Source: Bdellovibrio sp. (GTDB taxonomy: Bacteria > Bdellovibrionota > Bdellovibrionia > Bdellovibrionales > Bdellovibrionaceae). From it: DNA of 43,104 bases. Shown piece after piece: positions 14,552 through 23,321 of this stretch (the first letter of the stretch is position 1; every line of letters begins with the position of its first letter). Below the pieces are notes generated by a model. That model was not told where the DNA came from. It was given only the letters and a program-made list of their open reading frames with translations, and did not search any database. Both the position numbers and the translations under genes were made by a program. Location: contig JACMNA010000034.1 in assembly GCA_014378765.1 (NCBI GenBank), forward strand, positions 1 to 43,104. Direction: 5' to 3'.

Positions 14552-16864
14552 ATGAATTGGCTTAAACTTTTGTGTTCAGGTTTGTTGTGTACTTATGTTT
14601 TAACAACAACCTCTTGTGCTCCGGTTCGATTTTCAAAAGCAAATACGATCACGGTTTCGCCTCAATGTACGGGCGCAATTTGCAACACTAACAGCGTGCA
14701 GTGTGATCCAAAAATTAATGGTACGTTAACTACTTATACTTACCAATCGGGCGGCCCCGCAAATGCGAACATTACTTCTAACTGTAATCCCTCGGCAGTT
14801 GATTACACTTGGGTAGTTAAGCGGCCTGACTCTTCAATTGTTTCAACCCCAATACCAGGTCTATCGGGAGCTAATCCTCAAGGCGTAGATTTTCGTGGGC
14901 TTGGCACTGGCGTATACTATGTTTATTTAACGGCTAATCAACCGGGTGGCGCATTGAGTCCTTATAATGCTTCGGCTCCATTGGAGTTTATCGTTGGTGG
15001 CGTAGGCAATGCGCTTATTTGTGATCCGAAATTAAATGCGACGCAAACCACGGTTACGGTTGGTCAGGCTGATAGTAATCCAACGGTTACCGCGAATTGC
15101 GCACCACCGGCGGGAAGCTACACTTGGACCGCTACTAAAAATGGTATAAGCACAACGATTGCGGGCTTAAGCGGAGGCTCATCCGTACCAGATTTTAAAA
15201 ATATGGGCGCGGGAACATATAAAGTTTATCTTTACGCCACTAGCAGTGGTTCACAGCATTGGCAAAGTTCAACGCCGTTAACGGTTAACGTAACCGCCGT
15301 TGCTCCGACTCCAGTGATTAGTTGTAATCCAACGGTCAACGGTTCGCAAACGTCAACGACCGTAACCACTTCATCTTCAAATCCACTGATTAGCGCAAAC
15401 TGTTTGCCAAGCGCCATCAATTATAACTGGACGGTCACGCGAAACGGATCGAACGTTTCAGTACCAGGTTTATCGGGAGCTTCTTCGAATCCTAACTTTC
15501 AATCTTTGGGGGCCGGTACTTATTTAGTTTATTTAGCGGCAAGCAGCTCGGGTTACACAACTTGGAATACAACAACGCCATTGACAATTACGGTTGATAG
15601 TACGGGCCCAACGACTTCAGTAAGTTGTGCGCCACGGCTTAATAATTCTTCGACGGCAATAACGATTACGACGGCGGGCCCAAATCCGTTATTAACTTCT
15701 TCATGTACTCCGGCTTCGGCCGCAGTTGCTTGGACGGTTACTCGAAACGGCACGGTCGTTAACATTCCAGGTTTAAGTGGCACAAGTTCAACGCCTGATT
15801 TTGTGGGCGCGGGATTGGGTACTTACTTTATCACGCTAGGAGCCACGGCCAGTGGTTATAACGCCTACGCAACTTCGTCTCCGCTTGAAGTTACGGTGGC
15901 CCAAGCTGTTTCTCCGACCCGCCGGGTAAATTACCAAAAAACAGTTCAGGTTTCTGATAACAAAGTAGATATTTTAATGGTCGTCGATGATTCCAATTCA
16001 ATGGCGCCAGAAAATACTCGCTTAGCCGCCAAGCTGCATACCTTCGTTGATGATTTATCGGCAGCCGGTCTTGACTGGCAAATGTGTTCAACGGTTACAC
16101 GCGGGCAAGATGTTAATAACAACGGAATTCTATACTGGGGAGCTTCAAAAAATTGGGTTAACTATGTCGGTTCACCAAAGTGGATTTTGAAAATGGGCGC
16201 TTCAGATCCGTACAGTATTTTCACCAACACGATGCAAGCAATTGGGGCCGGTTGGGCTGGAACCGATGACGAACGCGGAATTAAAGCGGCGTGGTGGAGC
16301 GCGGAATATGCGCCGTACAATAACTGTTATCGTAATGACGCTTCCCTTGCCGTGATCATGATATCGGATGAAGACGAGAGTTCGGTCGGGGGCGATGCTT
16401 CAAAAGTTTACTACAGTGGAGAACTACAATCACTTGAAGTGGAAGATTTACCGCAAGCTTACGTAACAAAAATAAAACAAACTTTTGGAACTGATAAACG
16501 TTTTACTTTCAATTCGATCATTGTGAAACCTGGTGATACGGCGTGCATGACTTCACAAGATGCCGAAGGTGCGAAAAGTCATTATGGTTACAAGTATAAC
16601 GAACTTTCGCAGATAACGGGTGGTTCGGTAGGAAGTATTTGCGCCAGCGATTACTCTTCAAATCTTTACTACTTTAAAGATCGCATCGTGAATAAACTTT
16701 CATCGATTGCACTCGAGTGCGCTCCGGTCGGAAACATCACGGTCACCATCACGCCAACAATTGGTGCGGTCTCAACGCAAGTGGTGAACAACACCATCAC
16801 GTTCAGTCCGGCCATTCCGGCCGGTCGTACGATACAATTAGGCTATGATTGTCCGCGAAATTAA
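14552..16864 (+). CDS. VWA-domain lipoprotein with four Ig-like repeats
   Basis: A 770-residue predicted lipoprotein: the signal peptide ends in the lipobox LTTTSC with C22. Four repeats of about 101-106 residues start at C51, C157, C258 and C359. Each has a second cysteine 26-27 residues later, a W-x-V/A core strand, a P-G-LSG turn and an L/MGAGTY strand, an immunoglobulin/PKD-like pattern with a likely disulfide. A von Willebrand A domain follows from about residue 470, with MIDAS motif D479-D-S-N-S483, usable for metal-dependent adhesion. The last 60 residues form another beta region with cysteines. AGGGGA before the ATG supports the start. An adhesin or surface-binding role is likely by domain logic; the ligand is unknown. 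Confidence 0.85.
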   Translation: MNWLKLLCSGLLCTYVLTTTSCAPVRFSKANTITVSPQCTGAICNTNSVQCDPKINGTLTTYTYQSGGPANANITSNCNPSAVDYTWVVKRPDSSIVSTPIPGLSGANPQGVDFRGLGTGVYYVYLTANQPGGALSPYNASAPLEFIVGGVGNALICDPKLNATQTTVTVGQADSNPTVTANCAPPAGSYTWTATKNGISTTIAGLSGGSSVPDFKNMGAGTYKVYLYATSSGSQHWQSSTPLTVNVTAVAPTPVISCNPTVNGSQTSTTVTTSSSNPLISANCLPSAINYNWTVTRNGSNVSVPGLSGASSNPNFQSLGAGTYLVYLAASSSGYTTWNTTTPLTITVDSTGPTTSVSCAPRLNNSSTAITITTAGPNPLLTSSCTPASAAVAWTVTRNGTVVNIPGLSGTSSTPDFVGAGLGTYFITLGATASGYNAYATSSPLEVTVAQAVSPTRRVNYQKTVQVSDNKVDILMVVDDSNSMAPENTRLAAKLHTFVDDLSAAGLDWQMCSTVTRGQDVNNNGILYWGASKNWVNYVGSPKWILKMGASDPYSIFTNTMQAIGAGWAGTDDERGIKAAWWSAEYAPYNNCYRNDASLAVIMISDEDESSVGGDASKVYYSGELQSLEVEDLPQAYVTKIKQTFGTDKRFTFNSIIVKPGDTACMTSQDAEGAKSHYGYKYNELSQITGGSVGSICASDYSSNLYYFKDRIVNKLSSIALECAPVGNITVTITPTIGAVSTQVVNNTITFSPAIPAGRTIQLGYDCPRN
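14702..15898 (+). repeat. Four diverged coding repeats of about 300 bases
   Basis: Four tandem repeat units encode the Ig-like domains of the VWA lipoprotein. They begin near 14702, 15020, 15323 and 15626. Shared words include the GGTTTA(A/T)(G/C)(T/G)GG turn and GGxACTTA. The units have diverged at DNA level but keep the protein core. Confidence 0.75.
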
Positions 16865-16870
16865 AAAATA

Positions 16871-16891
16871 GGGACTTCGCAACGAAGTCCC
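16871..16891. terminator. Bidirectional terminator between convergent genes
   Basis: GGGACTTCG pairs with CGAAGTCCC around CAA. On the minus strand it is followed by TATTTTTTAA, a proper U-run for the secreted-protein gene. On the plus strand the tail is only TTAG, so it is weaker for the VWA gene. Confidence 0.8.
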
Positions 16892-16898
16892 TTAGAAA

Positions 16899-17852
16899 TT
16901 AAATTGAACTCGGATTAGCGGCCATTGATTCCCACAGCGTACCAATTGTTAGAATTGAAGAAGATGTATATCCAGAAACAGCGGTGTTGCTGTCAGCGGG
17001 GAAAATTTTGACGGTGCATCCCGTGCTGCCAGTAGGAGTGTAAGCCCAATCTGCAGATGATTTAGCGCGCGTAAAGCACATTGAACTTGAACTTAAGTTG
17101 TCGCCCGATGTTGAAGGGCTTAACGGACCTGTTCCAGTACCGGTGGCTCCCGGAGCTTCAAAGTAAACACCACCCGCGTTTGTTGAAGGATCTAATTGGG
17201 TTGCAAATCTGTACCCGTTAGTTCCATTGTGCATGACGCCCGTTATACCCAATGCGCTGACTGATTTGCTGCCGTCCATTCGCCATTTTTCAGTCGTCGA
17301 GCCGTTTCCAAAAATAACTTTTGCGGTAACAACTTTATTCGTAGTTCCGGTACCAACATCGTATTGAAGGTTCATGGCTGAGGTTGCACTACCAGAAGAC
17401 TCAAAGGCGTTTGGATTAATTAGCATGTGGCCCTTGTTAATCGTCTTATCGGGCAAAGCAGTAAAATAAAGATTAATGGCACGATTAAATCCGCTTGTAG
17501 CGGTGCAGGCCGAATGGCACACCCAAACCTGCGCATTAAACGCATAGTTAACACTGGCAACCGTGTATGAGCCGGCACTGACGACCGCTCTGACCGACAT
17601 TGTCCCGAAAACTTTAGTCACGCCGGTAGTAACACCTTTTATACCCATATCTTTTTCCATATGACAGAAAAAGCCGTTAACAATTCCAATAATTCCACCC
17701 TTGCCTTCACCGCCATCGCAAGTTGCATGGGCAACTTTGTCAGCTTCAGTGCCAAAAAAAGAATTAAATATTTGGCCAAAACCATCACTACCATTGGCAT
17801 AGACGGAATTGGAGATTAATAAAGTTATCACTAACAAAAATATATTTTTCAT
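16899..17852 (-). CDS. Secreted protein of unknown function
   Basis: A 317-residue protein with a classical signal peptide (MKNIFLLVITLLISNSVYA, cleavage about residue 19-20). The mature part is rich in Gly, Ser, Thr and Asn with alternating hydrophobics, which suggests a beta-rich extracellular fold. Five or more cysteines (in ATCDGG, FFCHME, WVCHSACTAT, SMCFTR, TGCTV) could pair into disulfides. I do not recognise the family. The gene ends at the hairpin shared with the VWA lipoprotein. Upstream, 30 bases away, is a small lipoprotein gene in the same orientation, so the two may be cotranscribed. Confidence 0.72.
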   Translation of the reverse strand: MKNIFLLVITLLISNSVYANGSDGFGQIFNSFFGTEADKVAHATCDGGEGKGGIIGIVNGFFCHMEKDMGIKGVTTGVTKVFGTMSVRAVVSAGSYTVASVNYAFNAQVWVCHSACTATSGFNRAINLYFTALPDKTINKGHMLINPNAFESSGSATSAMNLQYDVGTGTTNKVVTAKVIFGNGSTTEKWRMDGSKSVSALGITGVMHNGTNGYRFATQLDPSTNAGGVYFEAPGATGTGTGPLSPSTSGDNLSSSSMCFTRAKSSADWAYTPTGSTGCTVKIFPADSNTAVSGYTSSSILTIGTLWESMAANPSSI

Positions 17853-17882
17853 TTTACGTCCCAGGTTTTTAATTTGATTAAA

Positions 17883-18035
17883 CTACATTGAAATATTTGG
17901 AAAAAATTCGGTAGCACCCTTCGACGAAGTTGCGTTTGGATCAGTATTTGTTTTAGAACATCCAGATGATAATAGAACTGTTGCGATTATGAATCCCATA
18001 ATGCTGGTTAATGTGAAAACAGATTTCTTTTTCAT
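17883..18035 (-). CDS. Small lipoprotein (50 residues)
   Basis: A short gene found by reading the minus strand. It encodes 50 residues beginning MKKKSVFTLTSIMGF, with a hydrophobic stretch and a lipobox LSSGC (C26), then a 24-residue polar tail ending NISM. GGAG seven bases before the ATG is a good ribosome site. The lysine-rich start, hydrophobic core and lipobox-cysteine make a lipoprotein signal peptide very likely. Its mature part is too short for an enzyme, so a structural or entericidin-like small lipoprotein role is possible. It lies 30 bases upstream of the secreted-protein gene and probably shares its transcript. Confidence 0.8.
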   Translation of the reverse strand: MKKKSVFTLTSIMGFIIATVLLSSGCSKTNTDPNATSSKGATEFFPNISM

Positions 18036-18234
18036 TGCGAATCTCCTTCAAGTTTTATTGTTTGTTCCAAACAATGTATCGGGAAGAAAACAAAAAACTG
18101 AAGAGTTATGTTGGTACACATAATGTTCTATTATGGTAATTAGTGAGTGAAGGTACCATGATGAAGCATCATAAAATGATCGATGTTAATTTAAATTATT
18201 TTTATTGTTCAGATCCAGTCAAGAAATGGATCAG

Positions 18235-18753
18235 TTACCGAGCGCTCTCTTTAATAAATAAAGTCATATAGTGGCGCACTAAATATTCAGTTTTGAAATT
18301 AAGTCCTTTGTAAGTCCACAGAACTTCTTCGAAGGCGCCCCATTTTGCCTCAAGTAATTCTTCGTCCATTACGATTGTTACGCTTTCTTTTTGCGTTGGC
18401 TGCGGAATAGCCATGTTGCCAACGTAATGGAAGCGCATACTAATAAGGCCTGCATTTTTGATCGAGAAAATCATTTTATAGCCATTACGGAAAAGCATAA
18501 AGTCGGCGTGCGTTTTTGCGATGCCGTACACTTTGATGCGGCCCAAGGCGCTGGGTTTTAATTCATTAAATGTGGCGGCCGTTTCGGCGAAGTCAGTTTT
18601 AAGATTTAGTAAAAGGGCGATGCTTTCGTTCACTAATATTCTTTGCGTATCGAGGCCTAAATTCATGTCAATCATTACAGATTTTTCAAGCTGCTCGTCA
18701 GCCGAAACAAGTTCTCGGACCCAAGCTTTATTTTCTAATTTGTTGATTTCCAT
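18235..18753 (-). CDS. Hypothetical soluble protein
   Basis: A 172-residue protein with no signal peptide or membrane segment. It has a helical N-terminal third, then a mixed alpha/beta region with several strands (RIKVYGIAKTHADFMLF, GYKMIFSIKNAGLISMRFHYVGN) and an acidic C-terminal helix (MDEELLEAKWGAFEEVLWTYKG). I do not recognise the family. GAGG nine bases upstream supports the ATG at 18753. It lies 52 bases downstream of the large protease gene's stop in the same orientation and may be part of its transcript. The inverted repeat GATCCA / TGGATC just past its stop (18211-18232) has no U-run. Confidence 0.6.
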   Translation of the reverse strand: MEINKLENKAWVRELVSADEQLEKSVMIDMNLGLDTQRILVNESIALLLNLKTDFAETAATFNELKPSALGRIKVYGIAKTHADFMLFRNGYKMIFSIKNAGLISMRFHYVGNMAIPQPTQKESVTIVMDEELLEAKWGAFEEVLWTYKGLNFKTEYLVRHYMTLFIKESAR

Positions 18754-18805
18754 GGCTTTTTACCTCAATCACTAGTTTTCTTGATAGAGGTAAATATTGT
18801 CAAGA

Positions 18806-21631
18806 CTAAAGGCCGCCTAATTGGATGTTCAAGCGTATTTGGCCACTTGAAACGAATTGGGGCGAGTGCGGCTGGTAAAATCCAAGAATTAAATTAAAGG
18901 GCAAGATGTAAAGTAAGGTCGTTTCTAATTTGGCTTCGATACCGGTACTCCACATCGTTTGATTCATATGCAGGGGCACATAAGTTTTGTCTTCGGTATA
19001 TCCTTGGCCTTCAACCGCCAAGCCATCGACGACGAAAGCCCCGGATAATCTTTTTAAAAAGTAAGGCGCAGTGCCCGAGCCCTTTTCAATGGTCATGATT
19101 GGAAAGCGGTATTCGGTGTTTACACTGGCAATGCTGCGTCCGAAAAATTGGCCGTCTAAATAACCCCGAAACGGAAATTGAGGAATCAGCGCATTAGAAT
19201 ACAGGGGCAAGGCCGAGTTGCTTGAACCAAACCGCGAAGAAACATTTTCGAAAGTTACTATGCCATTGAGCCGCAGCATAATAGCGTGGTGTTCGGGTAA
19301 AAAATTAGAAGCATAACCAAGCACCGCCGCCGAAGCCCTTTCATAGTCGCGACTGTTTTGCACATTTTGATTATTTTCAATCCGTACGAAACCACCCCAA
19401 CCTTTTTCGGGCGAAATCTGAAAAATATTTTGCGTGTAATCTATGTAGGCCAGCTGCACGAAGGGGCCCACATGTTGCGTTTTCGTTTCTAAAAAAATTG
19501 TTTCTTCAGTTTTATATCCAATTTCAAATAACATATTTTTATTAATTGAAAAAATATCGGGTAATAAACCAAAGTAGGCGTTCTTGGTTTCAACTAAACT
19601 ATCAATGGTGCCGTAGGTGCGATTTTGAACGGTCGACCCCACTTGAAACGGCACGGCGAAAGCCGCGTTGTTATATGTGCCTAGTAATCCACCCTTTCCA
19701 ATGCCGGTTTCGTAACTAACAACCAAAGCGTACTGGTGAATATTTAATGGATCTTGCCCTGACGTCTGCGCCTGCAAGTAAACTCCACGTGAAGAACTGC
19801 TGGTCGCGACGTAAGGAATCCAGTACTGGGGCCAAAGGTACGAGCCCGATGCGTAGTCGTTTAAAGTATATTGAGTTGTTGGTAGCGCTACGTCTTTATA
19901 AGTATAGCGTTTTAAAATTTCATTTTCTACGATTGGTAGCGGTTTCGGATGCGGCTTAATGGCAACTTCGCTAACGTGAAAGCCATGACCCGTCATTACG
20001 GTGGCATACGCTTTATTTTTTTCCACATCTATGTCATAGCTCCAAATACCGGTGGCCACGTTTGTGACTGGCTCAACTTTTTTAAAATCGTTTGTGACGT
20101 AAATATTTTGTACTCCATTAGTTGAAGAAACAAAGTACAGCGACTGATTTCTTTTTCTTAAGAAGCGAATTTGGTCAACGGGCAATGCAATTTCAACTTC
20201 TTTTTTATCTAATTTTGTTATTCGATAAAGTTTTTGTTGGCCGGTGGCCTCGCGCTTCGTTACTAAAATTTCATCGTTCGACCAATTTAACGGCGATTCG
20301 TAGCGGGCTAGCAACCCTGAGTCTGCGAAGGTTTCTATTTTTTTATCTGCCAATTGTAAAACACTTACTTGCGTGTGGCCGCCGGCGGTCGAAATGAATG
20401 TAATTTCACGGCCATCTTCTGAAAATGAAGCATCACGCGCGCGCAGGCCTTTAGTTAAGGGCTCAGATTTTTGCGTTTCAATATTGTAAATATAAATGTC
20501 AGAAAATTTATATTTTGAATTAATCATATCCGCTTTGGTGTAGATTAATTTTTTTTCAGTCGGGTGAAAATCAAGGCTAGATAAGCCTTCTTTTGGTAGA
20601 CCTTTTAATTTAACGTATTCCCCGTTAAAGTTCTTGATCACAATATGGGACTCGCCGTTATGTTGTTCGATATTTGCAATTAGTTGGTGCGCCCGAGAAA
20701 TTTTTGGTGCAAAAGAGTTTTGACCGTTTTGTTCAATCGTCTTGAAGGGCGTAACTTCTTCGGTATGAATTTGCGAAAGTTGTTTTTTGGCGTTTTGATA
20801 CACTTTATAAAGGGCTTTGTTATATTCAGTTTCATAATTGCTGCCAGTTATTTCTTCAACCGGAGTATTTATCGCGTATGGAGCGCGTCGCCCTTGTCGG
20901 CTAACGATCGTATCAACTGCCGAAATTTTATTTTCCGATAAGAAATGGCTCCAAAAAACTGATCCAAATAAGTAAGAGCGCGAACCATATGGCCAAGAAG
21001 GTAAGACCTCATTTGCCTGCGGAATCGTGTAATCAAAAAGTTTGCGGTCCATAACTAAGGCACGCAACGTAGAATCTTGGTACATTGAACGCGAGCGGCC
21101 GCGCGGCGAAAATTGGGTTTCCATCTCCACCGCCATGCCTTCTTTCCACCACAAAGGCATTAACATGTTGGGCGCAATGATATTTCCAAAGACTGGTTTT
21201 AAAAATCGGTAAAACCCCTCTGCCGGTTCAAATTGCAAAATATGAGTTAATTCGTGCGTAAGAAGTTCGCGACCCCATTCGCCAGCCTCTGACAAAGACT
21301 CATGATCACCAATTTGAACTGTATAAGCCATAATCAATGGGTAAGGAATTCGGGTCGCATATCCGTTTGAAATGTCTGTCGTGTCATTCACAACTAATAC
21401 TAAGTGATTAGTTGTGAAGCTAAATACAGTGGCTAATTGGGCGTAGGCACGTTCTGCCACCTGTGCATAATACAGACCAAGGTCCTGCTGCTGAGCGGAA
21501 AAAACCACATCGAAGTGCTCAGTTTTTATGACCTTCCATTGTTCGGATGAAAAGCCAATTCGTTGGGCCCATGAAATAGAATTAAAAAAAACATTGATTA
21601 AAAAAAACACCGATAAGATTTTGGTTTTCAT
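18806..21631 (-). CDS. Zinc protease / beta-propeller / probable outer-membrane barrel protein
   Basis: A large exported protein of 941 residues. A signal peptide ends near residue 22 (SWA). Residues about 30-270 form a gluzincin-type protease domain with HELTH at 126-130 and a downstream glutamate E164 in WWKEGMAVE, the pattern of peptidase-MA-like proteins. Residues about 300-570 form TolB/WD40-like propeller repeats (repeated SxDG and YxxxIxT strands). The remaining about 350 residues are alternating polar/hydrophobic strands with aromatic girdles, typical of an outer-membrane beta-barrel. It does not end in Phe or Tyr, so barrel insertion by BamA is less certain. It is divergent from pal, about 100 bases away. 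The role is unknown; envelope remodelling or prey interaction is speculation. Confidence 0.78.
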   Translation of the reverse strand: MKTKILSVFFLINVFFNSISWAQRIGFSSEQWKVIKTEHFDVVFSAQQQDLGLYYAQVAERAYAQLATVFSFTTNHLVLVVNDTTDISNGYATRIPYPLIMAYTVQIGDHESLSEAGEWGRELLTHELTHILQFEPAEGFYRFLKPVFGNIIAPNMLMPLWWKEGMAVEMETQFSPRGRSRSMYQDSTLRALVMDRKLFDYTIPQANEVLPSWPYGSRSYLFGSVFWSHFLSENKISAVDTIVSRQGRRAPYAINTPVEEITGSNYETEYNKALYKVYQNAKKQLSQIHTEEVTPFKTIEQNGQNSFAPKISRAHQLIANIEQHNGESHIVIKNFNGEYVKLKGLPKEGLSSLDFHPTEKKLIYTKADMINSKYKFSDIYIYNIETQKSEPLTKGLRARDASFSEDGREITFISTAGGHTQVSVLQLADKKIETFADSGLLARYESPLNWSNDEILVTKREATGQQKLYRITKLDKKEVEIALPVDQIRFLRKRNQSLYFVSSTNGVQNIYVTNDFKKVEPVTNVATGIWSYDIDVEKNKAYATVMTGHGFHVSEVAIKPHPKPLPIVENEILKRYTYKDVALPTTQYTLNDYASGSYLWPQYWIPYVATSSSSRGVYLQAQTSGQDPLNIHQYALVVSYETGIGKGGLLGTYNNAAFAVPFQVGSTVQNRTYGTIDSLVETKNAYFGLLPDIFSINKNMLFEIGYKTEETIFLETKTQHVGPFVQLAYIDYTQNIFQISPEKGWGGFVRIENNQNVQNSRDYERASAAVLGYASNFLPEHHAIMLRLNGIVTFENVSSRFGSSNSALPLYSNALIPQFPFRGYLDGQFFGRSIASVNTEYRFPIMTIEKGSGTAPYFLKRLSGAFVVDGLAVEGQGYTEDKTYVPLHMNQTMWSTGIEAKLETTLLYILPFNLILGFYQPHSPQFVSSGQIRLNIQLGGL

Positions 21632-21661
21632 AGAGGATCATTGTGACGTGGCAATGAAAGT

Positions 21662-21689
21662 TTGACAACATCATACGATGCACTAAATT
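21662..21689 (+). promoter_or_regulatory. Sigma-70-type promoter of pal operon
   Basis: A perfect TTGACA -35, 16 bases, then TAAATT (four of six to TATAAT). It lies 40 bases before the pal ATG in the gap between two divergent genes. Confidence 0.55.
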
Positions 21690-21729
21690 AAACTGTGAAA
21701 CTTTTTAAAAACCATTTCTTGGAGGAAAT

Positions 21730-22257
21730 ATGAAAAAAATCGCCCTAGCACTTGTTGTATTGTCATTAGTCGCCGGATGTTCTAGTTGGAGAAAAAAGGG
21801 CGCTGACGGAGCGGGTGGCTCTGGTTCAAATGTTGTATCTGAAACTACGGGCGGTGGCGGTTCTGAAACTGTCGATGCGTCTCCAATGAATTTTAAAGCG
21901 ACGGGTTCTGACAGCGGTTCAATTGAAGGATTACAAACCGTTCACTTTGATTACGATAAAGCCACTTTACCTGCAGCCGAAAAAGCAAAGTTACAGGGTA
22001 ACGTTGATTGGATGAAAAAAAATTCGGGTTCAAAAATGTTAATTGAAGGTCACTGTGACCAACGCGGTTCAACGGAATATAACTTATCATTGGGCGAGCG
22101 TCGTGCGAATGCCGTGAAACAAATGATTGTGCAAATGGGCATTCCGGGAAATCGAATCTCAACGGTTAGTTTTGGTAAAGAAAAGTTAATCGCAAATGGT
22201 GATTCTGAATCAGAAATGGCTCAAAATCGTCGCGCGAACTTTGTGCCTTCAAAGTAA
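21730..22257 (+). CDS. pal: Peptidoglycan-associated lipoprotein Pal
   Basis: Pal is an outer-membrane lipoprotein whose OmpA-type domain binds diaminopimelate in peptidoglycan and works with Tol proteins in outer-membrane constriction. The protein has 175 residues. The signal peptide ends at the lipobox VAGC with C17. A Gly/Ser-rich linker leads to the OmpA domain from about residue 72 (VHFDYDKATL), which includes LIEGHCDQRGSTEYNLSLGERRA and the NRRANF end motif. TTGGAGG before the ATG is a strong ribosome site. The neighbours downstream match a Tol-Pal-like cluster (CpoB-like), but tolQRAB are not in the window. Confidence 0.95.
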   Translation: MKKIALALVVLSLVAGCSSWRKKGADGAGGSGSNVVSETTGGGGSETVDASPMNFKATGSDSGSIEGLQTVHFDYDKATLPAAEKAKLQGNVDWMKKNSGSKMLIEGHCDQRGSTEYNLSLGERRANAVKQMIVQMGIPGNRISTVSFGKEKLIANGDSESEMAQNRRANFVPSK

Positions 22258-22266
22258 AGGATTGAT

Positions 22267-22575
22267 GTGAACTGGCGGTTGAGTTTTGTAACCTTTGCGA
22301 TTTTATTATTAGCAGGTTGCGTGACAACTCAAGCGCCCCTTGAAGAGTACACTCTAGCCGATGCCGCCATCAAGGCGGCCAAGTCCGTTCAAGCCGTTCG
22401 CTATTCCGCCGGCTACTGGCATCAAGCCGAAGAATTTTACCGGCAAGCGCGCATTCTTTATCGCGAACGCGAATACGAACAAGCAAAAGATTTATTTATA
22501 CAAGCCCGTCAAGCCGCCGAAAAAGCCGAAAACTCGGCTCGGTTGCTACGACAAAAAAGTGGAGATATTTTATGA
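22267..22575 (+). CDS. DUF4398-type small lipoprotein
   Basis: A 102-residue predicted lipoprotein with lipobox LLAGC (C18). Its mature part is an alpha-helical hairpin (TLADAAIKAAKSVQAVRYSAG, then YRQARILYREREYEQAKDLF) typical of DUF4398, a short TPR-like envelope domain. The start is GTG at 22267 with AAAGGA upstream, nine bases after the pal stop. The stop overlaps the next gene's ATG by four bases. Membership of the pal operon suggests a role at the outer membrane-peptidoglycan interface; the exact function is unknown. Confidence 0.82.
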   Translation: MNWRLSFVTFAILLLAGCVTTQAPLEEYTLADAAIKAAKSVQAVRYSAGYWHQAEEFYRQARILYREREYEQAKDLFIQARQAAEKAENSARLLRQKSGDIL

Positions 22576-23318
22576 AGTTAAAATTGGCAATCATTCTATT
22601 GTTAGCGGTTTCATTTACAGCCTGTTTAAAAACACGGGCCGAAATGGGTGAAGAAGAACAGTCTCAAGTTTATCAAAGAAAAAATGTCGATAATCAAAAA
22701 GAGGCCGCAAAAAATTCACAAATTTCTTCAAAGGGCCAAGCCACCTCGACAGCAATTGACGAGCGTGATGATACAATCAGAACTTTGAATGGCCGAGTTG
22801 AAAGTTTAGAAAACCAAATTAATTCTTTGCAAAAAGAAAAGTCGGCCACGTCAGAACAAGAGACCCAAAGACTTCAGTTATTACAAGAAGCACTGGCAAA
22901 AATGGAAGCGCAAATTCATAAGCTTGAATCAGAGCAAGCCTTAAATAATATGGCCGCACCACGAGCAGAGCCCTCAGCGCCACCTACTAAAGCACATAAA
23001 ATGAATAGCTCCGATAAGAACGCCGCCATCGAAAAAGGTTCTGCGGCTTCTGGCGGCGCAACTGGTCCTTACGATAACGCCCAAGATTTTTTCATGAAAA
23101 AAGAGTGGAAAAAAGCAATTCTGAATTACCAAAAATATGTTGATGAATCTCCAAAAGGTAAAAACGTAGCCGATGCAAAATATAAAATCGGAGTCTGCTT
23201 TCAAGAATTGGGAATGAAAGAAGAATCAATGGCGTTTTATGAAGAAGTCATTGCAAACTATGCTAAATCAGACGCGGGTAAAAAGTCTAAAATTCGTTTA
23301 GCGAAACTAAAAAAATAA
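22572..23318 (+). CDS. CpoB/YbgF-like periplasmic coiled-coil TPR protein
   Basis: A 248-residue protein with a lipobox-like signal peptide end (SFTAC), so it may be lipid anchored, unlike enteric CpoB, which is soluble. Residues about 60-130 form a coiled coil (RDDTIRTLNGRVESLENQIN). A low-complexity linker follows, then C-terminal TPR units (DNAQDFFMKKEWKKAILNYQ, KYKIGVCFQELGMKEESMAF) as in the YbgF domain. CpoB coordinates Tol-Pal with cell-wall synthesis. The ATG overlaps the DUF4398 gene, and tsaD follows four bases later. The order pal - DUF4398 - cpoB-like makes the assignment reasonable. Confidence 0.82.
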   Translation: MKLKLAIILLLAVSFTACLKTRAEMGEEEQSQVYQRKNVDNQKEAAKNSQISSKGQATSTAIDERDDTIRTLNGRVESLENQINSLQKEKSATSEQETQRLQLLQEALAKMEAQIHKLESEQALNNMAAPRAEPSAPPTKAHKMNSSDKNAAIEKGSAASGGATGPYDNAQDFFMKKEWKKAILNYQKYVDESPKGKNVADAKYKIGVCFQELGMKEESMAFYEEVIANYAKSDAGKKSKIRLAKLKK

Positions 23319-23321
23319 TTT

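Noticed and set aside
15232..16091. Several minus-strand frames opposite the VWA lipoprotein.
   Set aside because: They lack starts with ribosome sites and mirror the repeats of the plus-strand gene; shadows of coding bias.
18158..18271. Plus-strand ORF of 37 codons beginning with two ATG after GAAGG.
   Set aside because: Low-complexity AT-rich sequence, no recognisable domain, and it runs into the 3' end of the opposite-strand gene. The ribosome site match is weak.
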